Origin: Thuidium tamariscinum
Taxonomy: Eukaryota; Streptophyta; Bryopsida; Hypnales; Thuidiaceae
NCBI GenBank assembly: GCA_947034885.2
Contig: OX344751.2
Location: 43,677,082-43,741,081 of the forward strand
Direction: 5' to 3'
Length of the DNA: 64,000 bases
Shown here in pieces: positions 57,170 to 64,000 of the stretch; the first letter of the stretch is position 1, and each line of letters starts with the position of its first letter. A program made the position numbers and the translations under genes. The notes beneath the pieces were generated by a model, which saw only the letters and a program-made list of their open reading frames with translations, made no database searches and was not told the origin of the DNA.

Positions 57170-59617
57170 GTGCAAACAGCTGCCGCTACTATATCAAAGG
57201 AGCAATCATTCCATGAAGAGCAGCAAGAAGAGAACGCCGATCCGTTATACCTTAGAGCTACGATGGATCCTGGGTCCCATCTCACCTTGGCCGCTCAAAT
57301 AAATTCATGGGCGGTAGAGACTTTGGTGGACTCTGGGGCGACGGGGGTATTCATGCATCCGGATTTTGCTAAGAAATGTCGAGCTACAATTCAACTTAAG
57401 AAGGTGCCTCGAGAGGTGCGGGTTATTGATGGGCGCATGATTAATTCGGGCTTGATCACGCATGAGGCTACTGTTCAATTGAAAGTGGCGGACCATTATG
57501 AAACTTTAATTGCAGATTTGACCAACACTGGCCGTTACCCTTGCATTTTGGGAACTCCCTGGTTGGTTGAGCACGACCCAACAATACGGTGGTCGAAGAA
57601 ACAAATATTCTTTGACTTTGATTACTGCCACGCCAATTGCATCCGAAGCACGAGAGTCGTTCCAGTCGCCATGGCTGGCTGCGATCAAGTTGGTGGTACG
57701 GAGATCAGCCAAGGAGGGGCCCGCAGCGGAATATTAGCTGCGCCTGAAGTATTCTCGGAGACTCCGAAGGTGCTGCAAAAGCCAACCCTGACGCCCAAGC
57801 AAGCGATGCGACGACTAAGGCCGCCGAAGTTGGTGGCCCCGAAACACGCCCTGGTGTCAGCAGCAGCGTTCAGGCTTTCCGCCAAAAACGCAGAGATCTA
57901 TATGCTAACAATATCGGAGATGGATGATATCAACGGTAAGGGGCTGAAGGATGATGGGAGTTCAATCCCGCGAGAGTACTAGGATTTGCAAGGAGTTTTT
58001 AGTGAAAAAGCATCGAATGAATTATCGGAACATGGAATGTCTGACATGAAAATTGACTTTAAGGAGGGTCAGGAACCAAAAAATACTGGTTTGCGACCCA
58101 TGTCTTCCGCGGAGTTGGAAGAGCTTTGGGGATACTTGGAAGAAAATTTGGGCAAAGGGTGGATTCGAAGGTCAAAATCACCGGTCTCGACCCCCATAGT
58201 GTTCGCTCGGAAAAAAGACGGATCAATTCGGGTTTGCATCGACTACAGAAACCTCAACAAAGTTACTCTCCGGAATCGTTACCCCTTGCCATTGATTCCA
58301 GAGCTCACGGATCGACTGGTGGGGGCGACTATATTTACTAAATTGGATGTCCGGCAGGCATACCATCGAATTAGGATGGCACGGGGTCACAAATTCAAAA
58401 CATCGTTCAAAACTCGTTATGGCTTGTTCGAATATCTGGTAATGCCATTCGGTCTTATGAATGCTCCAGCTCAATTTCAAGCACATATGCAATTTATTTT
58501 TGGTGATCTCCTTGACATCTCCGTTGTAATCTACTTGGATGATATTTTAATTTTCTCAAAAAATATAGAAGAGCATCGTCAAGTGGTGCGGGAAGTTCTC
58601 CAACGCTTATACAAATATGGCCTATTTGTCAAGGCTTCCAAATGCCAATTCCATTGTACATCAATTGAATTTCTAGGCATGATAGTTTCAGCTCAAGGTT
58701 TGGAAATGTGTGAAGATAAAGTACAAATTATCAAGGATTGGCCCACACCAAAGAATGTTAAAGAAGTCCAGGCATTCTTAGGCTTTGCCAATTTCTACCG
58801 CAGATTTATTTCGGATTATTCACGAATTGCGGTCCCTCTTACCACATTAACACGTAAAGATCAACAATTTCAATGGAACCCTCAAGTCGATCAAGCATTC
58901 ATTGAACTCAGAACCCGGTTTTGCAAAGCTCTAGTGTTACTCCATCCCAACTTCCAAAAGCCATTTATTATTGAAACGGATGCTTCGGACATGGCAACCG
59001 GGGGGATCCTTTCTCAACATGGCGATGATGGCCACTTGCATCCTTGCGCCTATCGCAGCTCAAAAATGTCACCGGCCGAACAAAATTACGACATTTACGA
59101 CAAACAGTTATTAAGTATTGTGTTAGCATTTAAAGATTGACGAGTTTATTTGGAGGGTTCTCCCCATCAAGTCAAGGTAATTACAGACCATAAAAACCTC
59201 GAATATTTTTTGACTACTAAACAGCTTAACCGTCGTCAAGCTCGCTGGGCGGAGTCTTTATCTGCATTTTCTTTTGTAATCCAACATCAACCTGGTTCGA
59301 TGAATGGCCGAGCTGATATTCTATCCAGACGATCTGATATTACGGAGGAGGCGGGACATCAATCGAGACCCCTTCTAAAGCTCGCAGCGTTAGAAACTTG
59401 TCAACCCGTATGGACGGACCAACAACTTCTGACACACATCAGGGCAGCACTAAGGGAAGATTCGACGCTGCAGCTAATTCTGGCATTTTTCGAAAATGGC
59501 GCAGACTGGGCCCCACTCGACATCCGCAAGCGGTTCCAACATTATACCTGGGCCGATGGCCTTCTCCAATTTCACAATACAGTAGTGGTACCAAATGACA
59601 AAAATATCCACAGGTAG
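57170..59617 (+). pseudogene. Retrotransposon pol: protease, reverse transcriptase, RNase H
   Basis: Protease: VETLVDSGATGVFMHPDF with the catalytic D-S-G near 57,330. A TAG at 57,980 follows. Reverse transcriptase: CIDYRNLNK, MPFGLMNAPAQFQ and the catalytic YLDD at 58,532-58,543, then the connection region (FLGFANFYRRFI). RNase H: TDASDMATGG, then YDKQLLSIVLAF, where the usual catalytic Glu (KELL) is Gln. A TGA at 59,138 stands where Trp is expected, followed by VITDHKNLEYF. The frame is otherwise continuous to 59,617, just before integrase. All three in-frame stops are single-base changes from sense codons. Confidence 0.9.
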
Positions 59618-59839
59618 ATTCACTATAAGAAACCCTCGTCGTGGATAATTGAGTCCAAAACATGTCTAGCTATATTTGAAAACATCCTGGTCCGTGAACA
59701 TAGACATCACCCAAAATCCCTTATAATGGACACGGGAAAAACAAGAACAAATTCGGGGTAACAGGGCCAGAAACTACTGTGTTCTGTACAAACATCGGCT
59801 GCAGCACAACGACTTGACGGGGGAGCTACCTGACTCCTC

Positions 59840-59935
59840 GATGCCACGTCACTGCCACGTCATTGGACAGCGACACGTGGTTAAGGGGACCACGTCTGAG
59901 GGTGAGGTGGCACGGTGAATGAGTGACGTGGACCC
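59840..59935. promoter_or_regulatory. Subterminal repeat cluster of the CACTA element
   Basis: CCACGTCA (59,841 and 59,852 regions), CACGTGG (about 59,874), CCACGTC (about 59,890), GGTGGCAC and TGACGTGG (about 59,924) lie within 100 bp in both orientations. In En/Spm elements such motifs bind the element's DNA-binding protein; binding here is inferred. Confidence 0.6.
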
Positions 59936-61097
59936 CTTTCCATTCCCGATCGCCACTCTGCAAAGCGGCGAAACTGAACTTCTGCGGTCGTTCCACTGAT
60001 CCTGTGGACGTCGTCTTACAATTTGTCTGCACAATCAGTGAGGAGAAAACGTTACGGGGAAGCTCTCAGTGGGAGGGGGTCGCGTCGAGAGAGAATTTTG
60101 TTGTCACACGGCCGGGTTACAGAGTACAAGGCTGCCATCTCCGGTGAACATTACGCCGTTCTTCCCATGTTTTCCGGTTCCCGGCTTACAGTGTTTCGAA
60201 AGCAGGCTTCAGCTTGCGTGCGCTTGTTGTCACGTTTATATCATTTAGGAAATTGCTGCCAAACGTTCAAGGGTACGTACTTTGACTTATAGGGTGACGA
60301 ATAACCCAAGTTGTGCCTCCACGTTTTGTTTTTGGGAAACAGTGGATATAAAGCATGACTCATGGACTGCTTCGAACGAGGACATGAATCACGTTCTGCA
60401 GATGTGGAAGAATGCTGGTGGTCACCCACGGCCACTCCGAGAGACATTGGGTTCGGTGTTTTGGACCGACTGACCTGTGTCAATGTGATCATACTCAATG
60501 TGGGCAAGTCTTTGCATGTACGATCTAGTGCCACAGTGGTGCCATTCAGATGACAGCAAAATAGTTTTCAGTCGACGATGACGTTAATATAGTGCATGAG
60601 AGCCTTTGCACGTTACACTGAAGCGCATCGACCTCTTCCAAGAATGCCTACTGCAACATGTCGAGAAACAGCTACCGACGTTGGAAGCAAACATCACAAA
60701 GTGGACACGAGTTTAGCCAGGACGTTGGTTCATCCTTGAAAACGTTTTGTAATGTACTACAGTGAGCTCCGTGCTACTGTATACATGTTAGACTGTGTCC
60801 GTTTTACTTCAGAGTCTGTCTTGTGAAGTTGTTCAACCAATGAAGTTTGAGCGACAATATGACCTTCAACTCAAGCTGGTAATTTTGGTTTAGGGTGAAA
60901 GCCAAAAATCCGAGTGCACTCTCGGTCATTTAGAGAATGCATTGTTCAGTTGACTTTTGGGATGAGTGAGGACAACGTTTACCCGGTAACGCACTGTACT
61001 ATACTTTTTTGTACAAAATATACTTCCAACTCTTTATTCATTATGACGAATATACATAGTATACACAACGTTCAAGTCAACTTTTTTTTTTTGAAAA

Positions 61098-64000
61098 TCA
61101 AGCCTTCCTACAAAAACTAAGCAGAACTACAGAAGTCGATATTTGAACAATGTTACAAAATACTGAGACACTAGGATGCTTTGCCTGCACATACGTACAG
61201 TCTAGGCTTTCCCGATGAAGCACTGTCCTCTGTAATTGACGTCCTCCTTGAAGCAACGCTACCATAATTCCCTGCAAAAAATCGTTTGCGAAGAAGTTCG
61301 TCATCTGCCTCAGAGAGGGCTGAAAATCCCCTCGAGACGCCGCATACAACTCGCTGAAATCAGGGTGCACTGTACAGTAGATATCTGCAATCCACATAGT
61401 AGAAATGAGATGTTAGTAACATCCTTGGATCTTGAACTGAAGCTCTTCGAGTGCAATGAATTAAATTGTCCAATTAACAGTGGACTGTAACTACTACCTA
61501 CACTACCCGACCGTTATGCAGCACTTCACGTTCGACAAAAATTAGGTGCAACTGAAGTTTAGAACTCAGTGACCAAGTTCAGTGCTATGTACAGACAAAA
61601 ATGTGCAACTTGTAAGGCCCCGAACTCATTAAGCCAGCTGATCACTCACCACACTGAGGAGAGAGATGTGACTTCACTTCTTCTTCATTCCTTCCGCTCT
61701 CTTCACATTCTGTGTGGAAAACATTCCCACAAATGAAAACAATGCAACTGTCATCCTAGTAAGGCTTCATAACTGTTACGTGTTCACACAAAGGCAACTA
61801 CCATGACTGACCCCACGAATTCCTGAAAACAAGAAACCAACTTCAACGACAGACTGCCTGCCATGGGCAACAAGAAAAGGATCAAAGACGAACCTTAGTT
61901 GCCATGGAAGCTGGCTTTGAAGCGCTTGCTCCTTTGGGACCCACTGACTTTGAAGCCTTCGGCATTGCCACGTTGGATGCAGACTTGGGCGCTTGTGACT
62001 TGAATAGAGCACTTCGCTTTACCTTGGAGGTTGCATCGATGACCGGACCTTCCTGCCATACATCCACCAACCACGTTTATCCTGTCAATAAGTGATTGAA
62101 GTGTTCCTTCATGCGGAAGTGAACTACCTTAACAATTCCACTGAAAACCTCTGTTCCGCATTGCTATAGCATGTTACTGATCATAATTTGTATGCAAATA
62201 CAAATCAAGGACTCGTGAGCTCTGGCATTCTACGATATCGCGATTGCATGACAATAGATGTGGGAAGCAGTTTACCTCATCGAAGTCCTCCAGGTCGGTC
62301 ACTGAAGGCAATTTACTGTTCGGCGATGCCGGAATGGGAGACTCTCCGACACCGTGTTCTCCGACGTGGTTGTCAATTTCATCACTTCGACATGGCAATA
62401 TGTTCGTGTCCGCCGACTTGGTGCAGTCCTATAAGCGCCCCACTTCCTCAGGCTCCTGAAGAAGGGCGTTCAAAAATTCCTAGACTTGGCGATCTCCTGA
62501 AGCGCCCTCTTTTCCCGGAGACTGTGCAACGGTTTCTGCATGTCGGGCTGTAACGTTACCTGAGTCATCAATCGCAGCAGGTGACAACAATGCATTCATT
62601 GTCAATGACGTAGTAACAGCGTCGGAGCTGAGGAGTGGCATCTCTAGGCCCTTGCCTGATGTCACAGCCTCTACGCAATTCAATTGCACAGTCTTGCCTT
62701 TGCCAACTTGGGAACTCAAGAGGGTCTTCAGCATGTCCTCCATGCGTGAGTGAGATTGGACCATTCGTTCTTCAAGGCGCGACACAGTGCCTTCCATGTC
62801 AAAGACACGAGCACGTATATCCTCCATGTCGGTCCCCTTCTACAACGCAGCCTTCCATTTCTCTGTTTGTTGGTTAGTGTACTCTTTGGCCACTTCGTCC
62901 GTTATTTCGGTTTGGAATGGCTTCCGATTGTGCATCAAAGTTTAAACTCAAACAAAAGAATTATTTGTACAGCATCAGTAACTGAATGAAACGGGAAAGT
63001 TCGGCCTCTGAACTATTTCGATGACAACTCCTGCTTAGCAGCAAGCCATGCGGTCCTCATAGATTCAAAAAATCTAATGCTATGGGCTTCTGCATTGCTA
63101 AGGGGAGAGCAACTATACTCTGGGAGCTTCTTCCCAAACTAATGAACGCTTGATAGTTTCCCTCTGTACCCACTCAGTAACATTCAAATTCACAGCAATT
63201 TCATAAACAGTCGGGTTCATCATGAGGACACTGTTCGGTGCACACGACACATGCATGGAAAACATACACGCACATGCCTGAATGGAGAAGCGACTTTCGG
63301 ACAGTTGGACTAGGGCAGCACACAAATTTGGGAAAAAATACAAACTAACTCACCAACTTGACGATGACATCTCTTTCTATCGCTTTCAATTGAGCAGTCT
63401 TAGATCCTTTTCCTTGAGAAATGCATCGCATGTACTCCGACATGACCACTGATTCATCAGACTTCCGTCTGTTCACCAATGTCCGCCACTGCTCCTCTGT
63501 GACATCGGGAGGCCTCATCTGCCCAGCGTCCACTAGAGTGTTGAGTCTCCAACGAGTGGTGATAAGTATTTTGGTTATGATAGGACCCATGAACTTCTCA
63601 CTCAGTTTGAATGACTGGCCCAGCATGTCCCACTCTGTTGGGGCACCAGAACACATAAAATGGTTAGATGCTGTTGAAGTGAGTCCCTACCACCGGCTGT
63701 TCAAACTGCTTCTGACTGTACACACACTAACAATATAGAAAAGAGTTTCGTAACACGCAATACAGAAAATACTTTCCAAATTGGAATGACGTGCTCCTCC
63801 TCATTGACTGTAGTGCGTCTTGACTAGCATGGCTGCTGTCCACTGCTTAGACCTGTGTCGTGGACTCAAAAAAGGACAAATTGAACAAGACATGAAGAAC
63901 ATCAGACATACCTTCATAAAGCCGCTTGAACAACTGCGACCTGTGCGACAGTGGTTGCGAATCCCGATTGCACGTGGGATCTAGACTTTTCGCATACTTT
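61098..64000 (-). CDS. Multi-exon gene inside the CACTA element (En/Spm accessory or transposase-related)
   Basis: Likely exons, read right to left: 63,912-64,000 (ends LFKRLYEG, donor AAG|GTATGT), about 63,354-63,656, a segment about 62,480-62,940, about 62,276-62,400 (ends LEDFDE, donor GAG|GTAAAC), 61,894-62,081 (acceptor TTGACAG, donor AAG|GTTCG) and 61,384 downward (acceptor GATTGCAG). The encoded parts are a Transposase_24-like segment, a coiled coil, a basic Ala/Ser/Lys-rich segment and a C-terminal part (ELYAASRGDFQPSLRQM). This resembles the DNA-binding protein gene of plant En/Spm elements. An in-frame TAG near 62,843 suggests it may not be intact. Joins are inferred; the 5' part is outside the window. 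Confidence 0.5.
62480..62940 (-). CDS. Coiled-coil segment of the CACTA gene
   Basis: The minus frame reads KPFQTEITDEVAKEY, then EKWKAAL, a TAG, and MEDIRARVFDMEGTVSRLEE followed by a further heptad-like stretch (RMVQSHSRMEDMLKTLL). Coiled coils commonly follow the Transposase_24 region. The stop between the two halves is either decay or a splice boundary. Confidence 0.45.
63345..63656 (-). CDS. Transposase_24-like segment (Ptta/En/Spm)
   Basis: Contains TTRWRLNTLVDAGQM, PPDVTEEQWRTLVNRRKSDE and SQGKGSKTAQ, the order seen in the plant En/Spm 'transposase_24' region (proline, EEQW, Ser/Lys-rich, G-S-x-x). Followed by a possible donor TTG|GTGAGT near 63,354. The match is recognised by eye only. 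Confidence 0.45.
   Translation of the reverse strand: MCSGAPTEWDMLGQSFKLSEKFMGPIITKILITTRWRLNTLVDAGQMRPPDVTEEQWRTLVNRRKSDESVVMSEYMRCISQGKGSKTAQLKAIERDVIVKLVS

Larger units (their letters stand above)
55540..59620 (+). mobile_element. Ty3/gypsy LTR retrotransposon, truncated by a CACTA insertion
   Basis: Order of parts: 5' LTR, leader, gag with zinc knuckle, protease, reverse transcriptase, RNase H. The PR-RT-RH order with integrase expected next is that of Ty3/gypsy. The integrase and 3' LTR are not in the window because a CACTA element begins at 59,621. Five in-frame stops (56,031, 56,436, 57,980, 59,138, 59,615) show it is dead. Confidence 0.9.
59621..64000. mobile_element. CACTA (En/Spm) transposon, left end; runs off the window
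   Basis: Starts CACTATAAGAAACCCTCGTC immediately after ATT inside the retrotransposon's pol. CACTA termini and a 3-bp duplication define this superfamily; the second copy of ATT and the other end lie outside the window. From 59,840 to 59,935 CCACGTC-type motifs recur in both orientations, as expected of subterminal repeats. Minus-strand exons occupy about 61.1-64.0 kb. The base composition is clearly more GC-rich than the flanking AT-rich DNA. Confidence 0.8.

Noticed and set aside
1-64000. CRISPR arrays, bacterial operons, ribosome binding sites or phage modules
   Set aside because: No regularly spaced direct repeats with unique spacers and no prokaryotic genes. Introns and plant transposons show a plant nuclear genome.

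Overview
The window is a stretch of a land-plant nuclear genome: AT-rich, gene-poor and dense in transposons. There are no bacterial operons, ribosome binding sites or plasmid features. Evidence for a plant is ankyrin-PGG membrane protein genes with GT-AG introns, a plant-type CACTA (En/Spm) element, a Ty3/gypsy retrotransposon and many MITEs. The style of the hAT-like transposase gene and the retroelement suggests a non-seed plant (moss, liverwort, lycophyte or fern). That placement is an impression from family resemblance, not a measurement.

Layout. 1-13.5 kb: AT-rich non-genic DNA with foldback elements and MITEs, an orphan 3' fragment of the ankyrin-PGG gene (2.5 kb) and a cluster of three long hairpins (8.46-8.95 kb) inside a larger inverted-terminal element. 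13.98-18.2 kb (minus): a long hAT-like zinc-finger transposase pseudogene with one recognisable intron, cut by a GGGT-family element that itself carries a nested CATTAG-family element. 22.2-24.5 kb (minus): ankyrin-PGG gene copy 1, two exons, two frameshifts. 24.96-31.3 kb and 32.4-40.6 kb: two copies of one large segment, with a partial third copy at 31.5-32.4 kb. They differ by later insertions and so give pre-insertion (empty) sites for several elements. 37.5-40.4 kb: a Mutator-like element carrying two GGGT-family elements. 48.4-51.3 kb (minus): ankyrin-PGG copy 2, same two-exon structure, broken by a GGGT-family insertion and one TGG-to-TGA stop. 55.5-59.6 kb (plus): Ty3/gypsy element (5' LTR, gag, protease, RT, RNase H) with five in-frame stops, cut before integrase by a CACTA element that begins at 59,621 and runs off the right edge with minus-strand spliced exons.

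The most unusual content is a set of non-autonomous inverted-repeat elements that I cannot assign to a standard plant superfamily. The GGGT family (termini like GGGTGATTGCAAGAAACACT) makes exact 4-bp target duplications of differing sequence at several independent sites. A second family (GGGCGAAAG...) shares the terminus and the 4-bp duplication. The CATTAG family appears to insert with no target duplication at all, as judged from a nested copy compared with an uninterrupted relative of its host element. Both ankyrin-PGG copies have a short divergent reading frame about 150 bp upstream. No gene in the window is clearly intact and functional.
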